From the NCBI GenBank assembly GCA_038146985.1, contig JAYQSQ010000019.1, positions 1-64,000 of the forward strand: a DNA stretch of 64,000 nt, written 5' to 3'. This document shows, piece by piece, positions 14,905 through 26,351 of the stretch; within the stretch, counting starts at the first letter, position 1; the number at the start of each line of letters is the position of its first letter. Both the position numbers and the translations under genes were made by a program. The notes below the pieces were generated by a model. That model was given only the letters and a program-made list of their open reading frames with translations. It did no database searches and was not told the origin of the DNA. This DNA is from JADHLJ01 sp038146985 (lineage in GTDB: Bacteria > Pseudomonadota > Alphaproteobacteria > Thalassobaculales > Thalassobaculaceae).

Positions 14905-16557
14905 TCAGTTTTTCGCGTTGAGTTCGACCAGGCGGCTTTCGGACAGCTCGCCATATTGTTCAAGGATCGGGTAGGCGACGCTGGTCAGATGGCTGTTGAT
15001 CCGCTTCAAGTCACGCAGGATGTCCAGGTGCAGCGCGCTCGTGTCGATGGATTCGGCCCGGCCGGCGCCGACCCGCTGGAAATGCCGTTCGGCCAGCGTG
15101 CGTTCGAGATCCCGCATTTCCGCCTTCTCGCGCAACAGTTTGCGGGCGAGATTGCGGTCCGGCGTCATGAAGATGTTGAGCGCCAGATCGAAATTCGCCA
15201 GCACCCGGTCGTGGAAGTCCATAAGCTCTTTTTCGCCTTCGCTGGAGAACGCGGACTTGTTCTTGATCTTCTTGTTGGCGAGTTCCATCAGGTTCTTGTC
15301 GATGACGTCGCCGACATGTTCGAGATTGGTGGTGAAGCCCAGGATCTCGATGCTCCGCCGGCTCTCTCGGTCGTCCATTTCAACGCGGGTGAGGCCGGTC
15401 AGGTAGAGCTTGATCGATTCATGAAGCTGATCGACCACATCGTCCCGGTCTTCCACCTCGCGCATCAGATGGGCATCGTTCGTCGCGAATACCCGCTTCG
15501 TCTGCTCCAGCATGATCCGCACCTCATCGCCCATGCGCAGGGTTTCACGGGCGGCGCAGGATAAAGCGATCGATGGTGTGTCCAGGGCATCCTTGTCCAG
15601 GTAGCGCGGCCGTCCCGGATCGTCGGATTGCATCTGGTCGGGCAGGATTTTCGAGGTCAGCGCCGCCACCAGGCCGACCAGGGGAAGGAACACCACCGCC
15701 AGCGCAAGATTGAGGGCGGTATGCGCGTTGGCGATGAGCCGCGAGGGATCGTCGTCCACCTGCGCGAGATAGGGATGGACCCAGGCCAGCAGCGGCAGAA
15801 CCGCAACCACACCGGCGCCGCGCATGAACAGATTGCCGAGCGGCACTCGGCGCGCGGCCGGGCTCGATCCCGAGGTGGCGACGAACGCGGTGACGGCCGA
15901 GCCGAGATTGGCGCCGAGAACCATCGCCAGACCAAGCTGGATACTGACGGCCTGTACCGCCGCGAGGGACATTACGAGCAAGACGATCGCGACACTGGAA
16001 TGGGCAAACCAGGTTATCGCCGTCATGACCAGCACCGCGAGGATCATTTCATCGGTGAGCGAGCGAAGCACGACGTTTAGGCCTTCGGTTTCCCGAAGTG
16101 GAACTGAAGCCTTGGAAATGAGCGTCAACGAGAGAAGGATCAGGCCGAGGCCGATCGTGGCGCGGGCGATGGCCCGCCGCGTGCTGGCCGGCGAGGACAC
16201 GAACAGCGACACGCCGATCGCGATCAGGACCGGCGACAGCCAGCCGACATTGAAGGAGAGCGCCTGAACGATTAGCGTCGAGCCGACATCCGCGCCCAGC
16301 ATCAGCGCCAAACCCATAGCCGTGGTCATCAGGCCGCGCCCGGCGAATGACGCGGTGATCATCGCGGTGGCGGTGCTGCTTTGCAGCAGTCCGGTGATCC
16401 CGAATCCGACCAGGAAAGAGGTGACCCGGTTTCCGGCGGAGCGTGATACCCAGCGGCGCAAGGTGCCGCCGAGCGACCGGCTGAGACCGGTACGCACCAT
16501 CCGCACGCCCCAGATCAGAAGCGCCACGCCACCGACAATGTTGATCAGGAGTTCCAT
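14905..16557 (-). CDS. nptA: Na+/phosphate cotransporter with PhoU-like C-terminal domain
   Basis: A 550-residue protein of the Na/Pi-cotransporter II-related family. The membrane half (about 1-310) carries the repeated QSST motif (FGITGLLQSSTATAMI) and its counterpart (TAITWFAHSSVAIVL), which build the Na+/Pi site. The C-terminal 200 residues are helical and PhoU-like (LSCAARETLRMGDEVRIML, FTTNLEHVGDVIDKN). It converges on the HAD gene with 12 bp between stops. A triple Pho-box repeat lies 129-157 bp upstream of the start. Import of inorganic phosphate is the likely role. Confidence 0.88.
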   Translation of the reverse strand: MELLINIVGGVALLIWGVRMVRTGLSRSLGGTLRRWVSRSAGNRVTSFLVGFGITGLLQSSTATAMITASFAGRGLMTTAMGLALMLGADVGSTLIVQALSFNVGWLSPVLIAIGVSLFVSSPASTRRAIARATIGLGLILLSLTLISKASVPLRETEGLNVVLRSLTDEMILAVLVMTAITWFAHSSVAIVLLVMSLAAVQAVSIQLGLAMVLGANLGSAVTAFVATSGSSPAARRVPLGNLFMRGAGVVAVLPLLAWVHPYLAQVDDDPSRLIANAHTALNLALAVVFLPLVGLVAALTSKILPDQMQSDDPGRPRYLDKDALDTPSIALSCAARETLRMGDEVRIMLEQTKRVFATNDAHLMREVEDRDDVVDQLHESIKLYLTGLTRVEMDDRESRRSIEILGFTTNLEHVGDVIDKNLMELANKKIKNKSAFSSEGEKELMDFHDRVLANFDLALNIFMTPDRNLARKLLREKAEMRDLERTLAERHFQRVGAGRAESIDTSALHLDILRDLKRINSHLTSVAYPILEQYGELSESRLVELNAKN

Positions 16558-16685
16558 GCTCTACCGTCGAAATCAGGTCGCGTGAACAGCGGTTGGTCGG
16601 GAACGTCTTTCAAGCCGTCCGGCCTTCGGTCTCCGTAACGCGCTCGAGCAGGGCTCAACCAAAGCCGATCCCCGCGCCGCCGAAT

Positions 16686-16714
16686 ATTACGGTTAGATGA
16701 CGGTCAGGTTACAG
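16686..16714 (-). promoter_or_regulatory. Triple Pho-box repeat upstream of the Na+/Pi cotransporter gene
   Basis: On the minus strand, CTGTAAC (16708-16714), CCGTCAT (16697-16703) and CCGTAAT (16686-16692) follow one another at an exact 11-bp period. This is 1.5 PhoB boxes, oriented toward the cotransporter gene. The rest of the 16558-16953 gap holds only short doubtful frames, including a 35-codon GTG frame on the minus strand near 16740-16846; I see no convincing gene. Confidence 0.68.
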
Positions 16715-16953
16715 GAAGTGGTGGTGTCGTCAAAGGTCGACCGCGCGCCCGCGCACCACCTTTTCCCCGCCAATCAGGACAATACCGCTGTGCCGAAAGC
16801 GAAGGAACGGAGGAATGGCGATCTCGCGTACGGCGTCCACGGCCCCTTATCGTCAACCGCCACCGCGCGGGCAGTGTAAGAGCCCAACGAAATGGTTTAC
16901 GGTGAGGTTCCAGAACCTGAAAGAGCGGCGTCGATCTTGCGGCGGAGAAAATC

Positions 16954-17958
16954 TTGAGCGAAGTCATGGAGCGAAATCAGCGCGGCGAATGGCGCCCTTC
17001 GGCACCGATCGGGCTGCCGCCGATCTTCGCCTGGCCTCCCGCACCGGGGGCGGTGTTCCGTTGGTTTTTCGGCTTCCCGGGATATCTTTTGCCCCTCAAT
17101 GCCTTCTGGTTCGTCCTCGCGGCTGCGACCTGGGCGTTCCTGACCCCCGAGCTTGCGACGATGGCGGTCTTCGAGCCCGGATGGATCGGCTGGCTGCTGG
17201 TCCGCAACGCCGGCCTGATCCTGGCGGTCTTTGGCGGACTTCACCTCTATCTCTATATCCGCAAGGGGCAGGGAGAGCATCTCAAGTTCACGACGGAGCC
17301 CTTGGCCACCGATAGCCGCCGCTTCCTGTTCAAGAATCAGGTTCAGGACAACATGTTCCGCTCCATGGCTTTTGCGGTGCCCGTCGTCACCGGCTTCGAG
17401 GCATTGACCTATTGGGGTTTCGCGAACGGCTATCTCGGCTGGTTCGAGATCCAGTCGCCTGTGCTGTTCTGGGCCTGGTTCGCCGCGCTCGCGGTTCTCT
17501 GCCCGGTGATCCACTCGGCGCATTTTTATCTAGGGCACCGGCTTCTGCACACGCCGTGGCTGTACAAGAACATTCACGCCCTGCACCACCGCAATGTCGA
17601 GGTAGGACCCTGGTCCGGCCTGGCGATGCACCCGGTGGAACACGTGATCTACTTCTCTACAACCGTGGTTCAATGGGCGCTGGCCCTGCATCCGGTGAAC
17701 GCGCTTTATCAGCTCCACTTCGCGATCTTCAACGCGGCCATGTCGCATACCGGATTTCAAAAGCTCATGATCGGCAAGCGGCTGCCGATCGACAGCAATT
17801 CCTACTTTCACTACCTGCATCATCAGTATTTCGAGTGCAATTACGGCGGCACCGTCGTGCCCCTGGACAAGATATTCGGCACCCATCACGACGGCACGCG
17901 GGACGCCCAGATCGCCATGCGCGAACGGCTCGCCGCGATGCGCCGCGCGCGGGCCTGA
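16954..17958 (+). CDS. Fatty-acid hydroxylase / sterol-desaturase family membrane enzyme
   Basis: A 334-residue integral-membrane di-iron enzyme. The histidine clusters expected of the family are present: HFYLGHRLLH, HALHHRN, HPVEH and HYLHHQYFECNYGG. Several hydrophobic helices precede and surround them. TTG 16954 is preceded by GGAGAAA; ATG 16966 is an alternative with a weaker site. It hydroxylates or desaturates a lipid chain. Next to Pho-controlled genes it could be an OlsE-like ornithine-lipid hydroxylase, but its own Pho box is not seen and that is a guess. Confidence 0.82.
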   Translation: MSEVMERNQRGEWRPSAPIGLPPIFAWPPAPGAVFRWFFGFPGYLLPLNAFWFVLAAATWAFLTPELATMAVFEPGWIGWLLVRNAGLILAVFGGLHLYLYIRKGQGEHLKFTTEPLATDSRRFLFKNQVQDNMFRSMAFAVPVVTGFEALTYWGFANGYLGWFEIQSPVLFWAWFAALAVLCPVIHSAHFYLGHRLLHTPWLYKNIHALHHRNVEVGPWSGLAMHPVEHVIYFSTTVVQWALALHPVNALYQLHFAIFNAAMSHTGFQKLMIGKRLPIDSNSYFHYLHHQYFECNYGGTVVPLDKIFGTHHDGTRDAQIAMRERLAAMRRARA

Positions 17959-18011
17959 CTCTCCCGTAAAGGAAGCGGTTGCCTCGGGCGTTGCGAGAGA
18001 CCCGGCGGGCC

Positions 18012-19900
18012 CTATTGCAAGGGCAAGAGCGTCACGGTTTCATCGGCCCGGCTGCTACGCCGAAGCAGATAGGGCCGGTCAAGCCTGTGGTCGATTGGGG
18101 CGATATCGTCGCCGTGATGCCGTACGAAAGTCGCCGATAGGTGTTTCGGTGCATTGTCCAGCGCCGTGATGGCCAGTGCGTTGTCCGGGGTGGTCTTGCC
18201 GGCAGGGGTGGAGGCGACCCGGCGATAGATCAGGACCTGGGTCCCGTCGGAGGAGGCGATCCATCCTGTGGGGAGGGCCGATTGACCGTCGGCGCCTGCC
18301 AATTGGAACGAGGTTCGGCCGATACTGTCGAATGGCGAGGTGGCGCCGAAAGGAATCAATTCCGGCCATAGCGTTTCATCGGATCGGAGCAGATAGCCGA
18401 GCACGGTGCCGTCGGACAGCTGTAAACGATGCGCCGTGGTGCGGGCCGGCGCGGGCAGGTGCGCGGCACCGAAATGGCCGAGCAGTTTTGGAAGCCGTCG
18501 TCATGATCGGCGGCCGCGACCAAATACGCCGCCTGTTTGCTCGCCTCAATTCAGCGCGGTCCGCTCGCCGGGACCGGTGCTGTTCCTCGGTATGGCGCAG
18601 ATCGATGCGCGCGTTCGCCAGGCTTCGCTGGGCCGTGACCAACGCGTTCACTTCCACCGATCGTTCCGCGAAGGTTCCCGCCTCGTCGTGAAGGCGGCCT
18701 CGTGTGAAGACTTCAGATGTCAGCAGATCCGGAATAGCGACGTGGTGAAGCCGGCGCTGAACAGGGCTCCGGGTCGCGGTTTCTATTGAGCGGAGCCCGG
18801 GAGCACCGGCCGGCTGCTGCCGTTCAGGACCGCCCTCCCACACCGGAAGGCGGGTGGTCGTGGATCTCGGCCTCAGGCGGCTGCCGAATGTGAGCGAGGC
18901 CGCTTCTGACCGGATACCGGCCAGCGGCGGGGAAATTGCCGTCCGGGCAGGCAACTGGACCGTTGTTTCGGGGACGATGTCCACGACCGCGAAATCAAAC
19001 ACCAACCTGACCAGACGGTCCCCGACCAGGCGGATGCGGATCAAACTCAGTCACCGGGCCCACGTGGTACCTGGGCCGGATGCCGAGATCAGGCGTCCCG
19101 CGAGGCCCGCCGATACGGTGACATCCACCCGTCCGGGCTCCGCGTGAAGTCACCCGCAGCAACAGGTCTTGTGCGGACGATCGCCGACCTGGTACGTAAC
19201 GCGACCGTGAGCGCATCGCCGATCAGCCAAGGGTCGCTTCGGTAATCAGCTCACGCAGTCAGCGGGAGACCGGGAATAACCGAGCGCCGAGCCAGGCCGG
19301 CGGCCCAGAGACCTTGAAACATTCAGTCGCCGGGCGCCGCTGTCCATTCCTCGGCTATCGCGTCCCTGAAGGTGTCGCGGAGCAGCGTTCGTACCGGCAC
19401 CGCCCAGCAATTGCGGCCGGTAGCGGGTCTCCGGCGTAAGCTCCGTCTCCGGACGAGAGACCGTCAGATCCGTGAACCAGGCATCGGCCGAGCGCGCGTA
19501 GTAACCGAAAGACCGTCAGTGGCGGTCTGCGCGGCGAGCGAACCCTTCGACCATCACTTCTCCCGCGCGGCCGATGAGATAGACGACACCGTGGCCATGG
19601 CGCGATCGGTAATTCCGACGATGGGCCCGGCAGCGATGATGACGGCGAGTAACGATCGGCCCCTGACCGCTGGCCGCGCAGGTGATTCTGGAGTAGCCAG
19701 GCGTTTCAGTCCGCCGGCCGCTGCACCAGATCCAGATGGCGTCAGGGCCGCGTCCCAGATCTACAACAGCGATATGATCGCGGGGCTGTCGAAACAACCG
19801 GTCAGCCCGACACTGCCGGATCCATCGCCGCTCAGGAGCACCGTCGTTTCGATCGACGTTTCGAAACCGCCCTCAGGTCGGCGGTGAGCGAACTACCGCC
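18012..19900 (-). pseudogene. Decayed gene of unknown family
   Basis: The only sizeable open stretch is the C-terminal 130 residues (18012-18404: MLGYLLRSDETLWPELIPFG ... ending DETVTLLPLQ). The same frame extends upstream through PKLLGHFGAAHL and DGTVLGYLL to a stop near 18500. Further upstream, plausible pieces appear in shifting frames (AYLVAAADHDDGF; SVEVNALVTAQRSLANARIDL; SFGYYARSADAWFTDL). So one long gene seems broken by several frameshifts. I recognise no family. The left limit is the natural stop; the right limit is a guess set by the IS remnant. Confidence 0.4.
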
Positions 19901-19945
19901 GGCATTCCCGTTTTCTCGACCTGTAGGCCTGTGCCGACTGCTGCA

Positions 19946-21476
19946 ACGTCAGCGCCCGTGGGACCAGATTAGGTGCTTTTCGTAAGGGAGGATTTCTGGC
20001 TCATCCAGTGACCGAGGTGTACGCAGATGAGGCAGAAATCCATGAAAATCAAAGGCCCGCCGAGAAGGTGGTGCGGGATATCCGTCGCAGGACACGGCGG
20101 CAATATTCGTCCAGAAGAAGATCCGGATCGTTCTGGAAGGGTTGCAGGGCGAGAAAGCATTGCCGGACTGTGCCGTCGCAGAAGGTATCGCCAGGGGACT
20201 GTATTACATTGGTCAGAGAGTTCCTGGAGTGAGGCGCAAGCGCCATTGGTTCGAGCAGAAGCGCCGGGCAACAGAAGCGGTTGGCAGGTGACACCCCAGC
20301 GCCAAGCGACAGGCAGCGAGGTGAAGGACCTTCGCCGCCGTGAGATGCAGAGCCTGAAGGAACTGGTCGCCGATCTGAGCCTGGAGAACCGCCTGCTCAA
20401 AAAAGCATGCTCGGGGCTGGGGACGACGACATGAGATATCCGGCATCCGAAGCTTGAGATCATCGGTTGGTCGAAGATCCATCTGCCGGCACGCCGGACG
20501 GTCATGGGCATCCCGAGCACGACCTTTACAGGTGGTACGACCGATACCGGAGCTTGGCCGTGCCGGTTGAAGGATCGCACCAGTGGCCCCGGCCGGGTGT
20601 GGAACCGCATCCCCGACGAGTCCGCCGCCAGATTAGCGCTGGCTCTGGGTGCCCAGACTATCGCCTCGGAACTGGCGGTACAGTTTACCGACACACAGCT
20701 ACTTCGTCTCGAGGCATCAGTCCTACCGCTTGCTGAGCGCATGACCTGATCACCAGCCCGTCCTTCGTGGTCGCCAAGGCGGCGGATGAGTTCCGCGATA
20801 AGACCACCGCGCCCAATCAGCTCTGGCAGACCGACCCTTACCTGAAGGTGATTGGCTGGGGTTAGTTCTATCTGTCGACCATCCTGGACGACTATTCACA
20901 TACGGTAATTATGAGCTCCGCACCACCATGCGGGCGAGCGATGTCACCGACACGTTGAATCTGGCGCTGGAAGCCTCGGGCTGCGACAAGGCCGAGGTCA
21001 TCCACAAACCCCGGCTGCTAAGCGACAACGGCTCGTCTTACATCGCCGGCGATCGCCGACTGGCTGGGCGAGGAAGCGGGCACATGGGCCATGTCAGGCA
21101 CGCAACCATCCCAGAGGGTAGTGAGCAGGGATCGTGGCCCCGGTGGGGCCGCGCTCCAGCCCAGTGAACCGAGCGTTGGCATCGGAACCTTGAAGAACCG
21201 GATCCTGCTGGAAAACTACTTCCTGCAGGGCGATCTGGAACGGCAGATCAGGGTATACCGTCTCCCTACTACAACAACCACCGGTACCACGAGAGCCTCG
21301 GTAATCTCACGCCGGCCGACGTCTACTTCGGCCGAGATCGAACCATCATCGAGAGAGAAGGAGACGCATCAAGCAAGACACCATGAAAAAACGACGGCAG
21401 CGCACATGCATAAGCAGCGCCTCTTATCAACAAACAGAGCCAGAGCCTCCGTTACAGATCTGTTCTCATGTCCCAT
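19946..21476 (+). mobile_element. Degenerate IS3-family insertion sequence
   Basis: OrfA pieces are readable at 20027-20440 (PAEKVVRDIRRRTRRQYS in one frame, then EVKDLRR, LKELVADLSLENRLLKK). OrfB follows in fragments: LYRWYDRYRSL, TAPNQLWQTD, YLSTILDDYSH, KPRLLSDNGSSYIAGD, NRILLENYFLQGDLERQI. These are catalytic-core landmarks of IS3-family DDE transposases. The frames are broken many times, for example TAG at 20862-20864 just before the YLSTILDDYSH stretch. The left end TGGGACCAGATTAGGTGC has a poor match near 21445-21476. Not mobile by itself. Confidence 0.75.
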
Positions 21477-21488
21477 TTAATCGACGAC

Positions 21489-22365
21489 GGATGAAATCTT
21501 TGGGAAGTTGCGGAGCGGAGAAGAAGAACAGGGAGATCGTCGTGGTCCTGGGGCGGATCCTTTGGCTGGTTTTCGGCAGCGGCGTGATCATCATGCTGTT
21601 CTTCGGAGCGTTCGTTCTGCAGCGCCAGCGCGCCCGGCTGTCGGAGCAGGAAATGAGGATCGCGCGTGATCAGGCGGAACGCGCCAGTCCAGGCAAATCC
21701 GACTTCATGTCGTCGATGAGCCATGGTACGCCGATGAACGCGATCCTCGGCTTTGCTCAATTCTGGATCTGGACGACGAGGTCCCCTCGAAAGAGGATAT
21801 CAAGTTGTCGGTTTCGAATATCACCATCCAGTGGCCAGCACCTCCTGCGACTGATCAAACGAGATCCTCGATCTCTCGCACATTAAGTAGTAGACTGCAC
21901 CTGACCCAGTCGAGAGAGTGCCACTCCAGCCGATGCTAAAAGGGGGCCTGCGGCTGGTCGCTCCGATGACGCACGGCAAGGAATTTCTATCGCCGAGCCG
22001 GTCGGGATAGTGCCGTGGTCTGGCCGGACGAATGCGGTTGAAACAGATTATTCACGAACCTGCTGTCCAACGCGGTGAAGTACAACAAATCGAACGGGAG
22101 CGTCGCGCGGCGGTCGGCAAAGGCAGGACGGCATGGTTTATCTGGAAGTGACGGATGCCGGCCTGGGGATTGCCCAGAAGATTTCAGGCGTGTGTTCCCG
22201 TTGGCTCGTGACTTCCAGAAGCATACAGTTGGGGAACCGGTATTGGCCTCTCGATCACCAAAAACCTGATACAGGCGATGGACGGCACGATCGAGAGGTA
22301 GAAAGCCGCGTCGGTGTCGGAAGCATTCCGGATCACGCTGCCGAGCGCACTCCGTGGAGCAATAC
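21489..22365 (+). pseudogene. Broken sensor histidine kinase
   Basis: A transmembrane segment (ILWLVFGSGVIIMLFFGAF) leads into a coiled region and the HisKA box, AERASPGKSDFMSSMSHGTP then MNAILGFAQF, where the usual HELRTPMN has lost residues. The frame stops at 21886. Later pieces in other frames recall the ATPase: LLSNAVKYNKSNG-like (near 22060-22100), VYLEVTDAGLGIAQK (22136) and, out of frame, VESRVGVGS before 22330. So one kinase gene has several frameshifts and cannot make an active enzyme. Confidence 0.65.
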
Positions 22366-22449
22366 GCCAGCGCCGCTCCCGGTAATGACCAGTGTCAATC
22401 CGAGCCTCGATCGGTGCAGGTCTCGCGTTTGCTGACGTGAAGACGACGC

Positions 22450-23567
22450 GACCAATGAAAAAGCCTCCAGAACAGCCTATCGGCGATGTCGGCACCGTCA
22501 CGCATCGCGAAACTGGCGAACGACATCCGCGGAAGCGGCCCATGCCGGCGGGTATCGAGCGCAATCGGTGCCCGCGATGACGCGGCAGGTCTCCGACCGC
22601 TTCGGCAGCGCGTTCCCGAACGTTGGGCGACCACCTCGGGGTGCTCGACGAAATTGGTCAACGTGTCGATCACACCGGCGATCAGGTACTGATCCCGCTT
22701 GAGCGGCAGATCGCGGAACACGCCGATCTCATGTTGGTGGCGCGGATTGGCGAAAGGCATCATGAAGCCGCCGACATTGGCCTCGAACAGCACCGGCAGG
22801 ATCTCGCGCAGGGCCACGTCGTAGGTATGCGGTCCTCGTAGTTTCCCCAGCACGGCACAGGCGGACCCGCTCGCGCGGCACCTCAGGGCCGGTTGATCCG
22901 TTGGATGACCCGGTGCGCGAAGTCGAAACGCGTCCAGCTGATCCACCATGATGTGCCGCTCCATCGCCAGATCCGGGGCATCGATCTGCAGATCAGGCCG
23001 TTCTCGACCGCTGCCCGATACTCTATCGCCAGCGCATCCGCCAGCGCGTCCAGATAGGCATTCTCGTCGGGGTAGTATCGGTTGTGCATGGCAGATGCCA
23101 GCATCCCGGCGACGGCGCGGTCATGAAGGCGTCAGCGAATTCGCCGCCCACGGATCGAGCTCGGCCAAGAACAAGGCGATCTCGGCGAGATCAGCCTCCG
23201 GAGCTATATGCTTGATCTCGCCTGGGCAAGTGGCGGCTGGCGATTGCTGACCATGGTCTTAGCCGCGAAATACTGGCCGCTCATCTCGCGAATTCGGGAA
23301 AGTCGATAGATCCACTTGGGGTTTAACTGTGTATTTTGCCAGAAGCCATCCATGCCGGCGCAGGAAGAAGGCTTTGTAACGCACTAATTGAGGATATCGA
23401 TCCAGCGTGGCGTAAATTCCATTCAGGTATTCACAGATAGGCATTTTGGAAGTGGCTGTCTGAAGCGGCACCGGCGGCGGCGCGGACGGTCGGTGAACAT
23501 CGACCAGCCCGGCGGGCAGAGCCGAGCTGCCGGCATGGGTGGTGAGGATTCTTCTGGGCTTGGCCAT
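22450..23567 (-). pseudogene. Broken MetE-like (cobalamin-independent) methionine synthase family gene
   Basis: The start is recognisable as MAKPRRILTTHAGS (23567). Later pieces are LASAMHNRYYPDENAYLDAL, AVENGLICRSM in the next part, LREILPVLFEANVGGFMMPF, NPRHQHEIGVFRDLPL and LIAGVIDTLTNFVEHPEVVAQR. These match the C-terminal-domain-only MetE-like methyltransferase family in order, but in at least four frames with stops. The gene follows the racemase remnant by 26 bp, so the two were probably an operon. Confidence 0.7.
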
Positions 23568-23593
23568 GGCCGTTCTCCCGGATCGTGGTCTTG

Positions 23594-24349
23594 TAAGGTC
23601 AGTCGCGCCGTTCGATATGGCGTGCCAATTCTGCCGACGGGCCTTGGGTCCGGCTTGGCGGGGCCGGGCCTGGCTACCCTTCGAGGCCTTGGCGGGTGCG
23701 AATCGATCAGCATCTCCGCGAGCCGCACGGCACAGAAACCCCGTCAGCACCGGAACCGGGATCTCGTGCGCGACCTCGCGGGCAGCGGACCGGCGATCGG
23801 GCCTCCGCCCATGATCACCACCTCGGCGCCGTCCTCCTCGATGGTCGATGGCAGAGCTCGACGGCGAGCGCCTGATCTCAAGCTTGGGCATTGGAGATAT
23901 GGCTGATTGGCGTCCAGCGCCCGCGCACTGCGGCGAGCCGGCCGTCAAGACCATGTTCCGTAGCGCATTCGCGGAACGAACGCCCAGGCGCTAAGTACCG
24001 CCAGGATGGAGATAGCGCCGGCCAGGATATCAGGCGGTCAGGAAAGCCGACTCGGCGATGCCGACGACCAGGATCTCCATCATCTCCTTGGCCCCGGCGA
24101 GGTCGCAGGATCACCAAAGGCGGCGACGATCGCGGCATCATGGCGCTACCGTGCCGGGCAAACGTCAAGCACAGCGTGGCTGGCGATTGCCGCCTCCGGC
24201 CCGGTTTTTCCACATATTCCACGCCGAATGGAGCTGTCTGCGGGTGGATTTCCGGGTTGCCGCGTTGCCGACAGCCGGGCTTCGGCGACATCAGATCGAT
24301 GACCGCCTGGGTGATGTTCGGGTTAATCAACGGATCCTTCCAGGCGCAT
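23594..24349 (-). pseudogene. Broken Asp/Glu/hydantoin racemase family gene
   Basis: Recognisable pieces in order are NPNITQAVIDLMSPKPG and PEIHPQTAPFGVEYVEKPGR (both within 24210-24330), AREVAHEIPVPVLTG, and VRLAEMLIDSHPPRPRRVARP-type C-terminal sequence near 23700. The likely start is ATG 24349, giving MRL then a frame break before INPNIT. The family racemises amino acids or hydantoins. Several frame changes make it inactive as read. Confidence 0.65.
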
Positions 24350-24353
24350 CGGC

Positions 24354-26250
24354 TTATCCTTGTGGCGATTTCGACCGTCCCTTCGGCCTCGCCTTAGCCA
24401 GCGGTACAGCTTGGCCTTTTTGTTCATTTTCTTCTTTCTCGGCTTGTCCGGACTCGCTTCACGGCGCGTGCTTTGCGAGCAAGGGGGCTTGGCGAGGCTG
24501 ATCGCCGTTTTCGGGCATTTCCGCCGGCGCCTTAGGTCGATTCCTTTTCGATCGCAGAACTGTTGACGCGGTGGTTCCTCGATGACCGGAGGCGCCGGGA
24601 CATCATCGAGTTCAGTAATAATCTTGGGCGTTGCCTGCTCTGGGCGCCGCCGAAATCGACGCGGTCTGTCAGGCGGCGGATGGTCGGGCGGGTTACGGTG
24701 ATGGCGTTTTCGAAGTTTTCGGCAAGCGATGGTCTCAAGGAACCGGTCGGCGCGAGCCGCGAGTTCCACATGGGGACTCGTTCCTCTGGATGCGGATCGC
24801 ACCGATCTCGCCCTTGGTCAGCTTGCCGAACCGGCAGAGTATCGGCAGCAGCCAGCGGGAGCTCCGCATTGCGGAAGTCGCGTCCGACCGGAGGGCGGAA
24901 CCAGACCCGGAAATCCTTTAACGTCTCGCGCGGTTTGCGCGTAGCCAGGATCGGTGCGGCATCAGGAAGTTCCTCCGGGAGCTGTCGAGGCCGCCATGTG
25001 CCGGCGCAGGAAGGCGACGGCGATCCGTTCGCGTCATGGCGACCGAGAAGATCCGCGGCGAAGGCCCTCTCGTCTCGGTGATGGCGCCCTTGGGATTCAT
25101 CCTCAGGAATTGGTTCGCGGTCCCGAGGTATTGATGTCGTCGGCGGAGGGCGGCTTTCCCCCACTGCGCTGATTTTGGCGCCGGCGAGCAGCGCTCGATC
25201 TGCCGGCGCCGATGGTAGGGAACGATCAGGATGCTGACGCCCTTGCGCCCGGCCCGGCCGGTGCGGCCACTGCGATGCAGGAGCGACTCAGGTTTCGGCA
25301 GATCGGCGTGGATGACAAGTTCGAGATTGGGAGCAGATCGATGCCCCGGGCGGCGACATCGGTCGCGATGCAGATCCGGGCCCGCCCGTTCCGCAGGACT
25401 GGAGCGCATGAAGGTGCGTTCGTTCTGGCTCAACTCGCCGGATAGCGCAACCACCGAGAAGCCTCCGGTTGGTGAAACGGCTGGTTATATGATTGACGGT
25501 GGCGCGTGTCGCGCAGAGATACGATTGCGGAGCGCGCGTCGGTGTGACGCAAGACATTGATGATCGTTTTCATGATCGCTCGGCGCGGCCAGGAGCGCCT
25601 GCTCGATGTCGCGATGCTGCTCCCGTTCTCTTGGTGGTGAGGGCGTTCCGCGTTCTTCTGATAGCGTTTGGCAAGTGTCGCGATCGAATTGGGCACGGTC
25701 GCGGAGAACATCAGAGTGCGCCGCACAGGCGGAGCGGCGTCCAGGATCAGAAATTCCAGATCCTCGCGAAAGCCAGATCCAGCATCTCGTCCGCCTCGTC
25801 AGTACCTTTCAGGGCGCCGGTGTCAGCGAGCCGCGTGATGTGATCACGCTGTCGGCCCGGCGATGCCTACGACGATATCAGCGCCGCGTTCAACGCCCGC
25901 CGTTCGTTCCGCATGTCCATGCCGCCGACGCAGACGCCAGCGAGGCGCCCGTCATCTCGTACAGCCACTCCAGTTCGCGTTTTACCTGCAGTGCGAGCTC
26001 GCGGGTCAGGGCGACGATCAGGGCCGCCGGCGCGCGCCGCGCTCAGCGCCCGTCGCTGTTCACCAGGTTGGAGCCAGCGCAATCCCGAAGGCGACGGTCT
26101 TGCCGATCCGGTCTGCGCGGGAAACCAGAAGATCCCTGCTGGAAGATCGGGGAGCCAGCACCGCGAGCTGGACCGGTGTTAATTCAGGTTGCTGCGCGCG
26201 TTTGATCAACGCCTGACCTTGCCAGGTACCACGCCTTCAGATTCTGTCAT
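24354..26250 (-). pseudogene. Broken DEAD-box RNA helicase gene
   Basis: From ATG 26250 (MTESEGVVPGK) the helicase motifs appear across frames: ALTRELALQV-like pieces near 26000, GGMDMRNERRALNA (25870-25930), LMFSATVPNSIATLAKRYQKN (25680-25720), LELVIHADLPKPESLLHRSG, RTGRAGRKGVSILIVPY (25200-25310). A DbpA-like RNA-binding remnant and a basic tail end at TAA 24354. Motifs are well conserved in residue but broken by many indels. It lies downstream of the nonulosonate genes on the same strand. Confidence 0.75.
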
Positions 26251-26351
26251 CGTCGTGCTTTCGGAGGTCCGCTTTCTCGCGCGCGGTGACCCGGCGCTGT
26301 CCGCCGCGCCCGATCGCGCGGCGTGTTGTTCGTCGTGCCGCGCAACCTATG

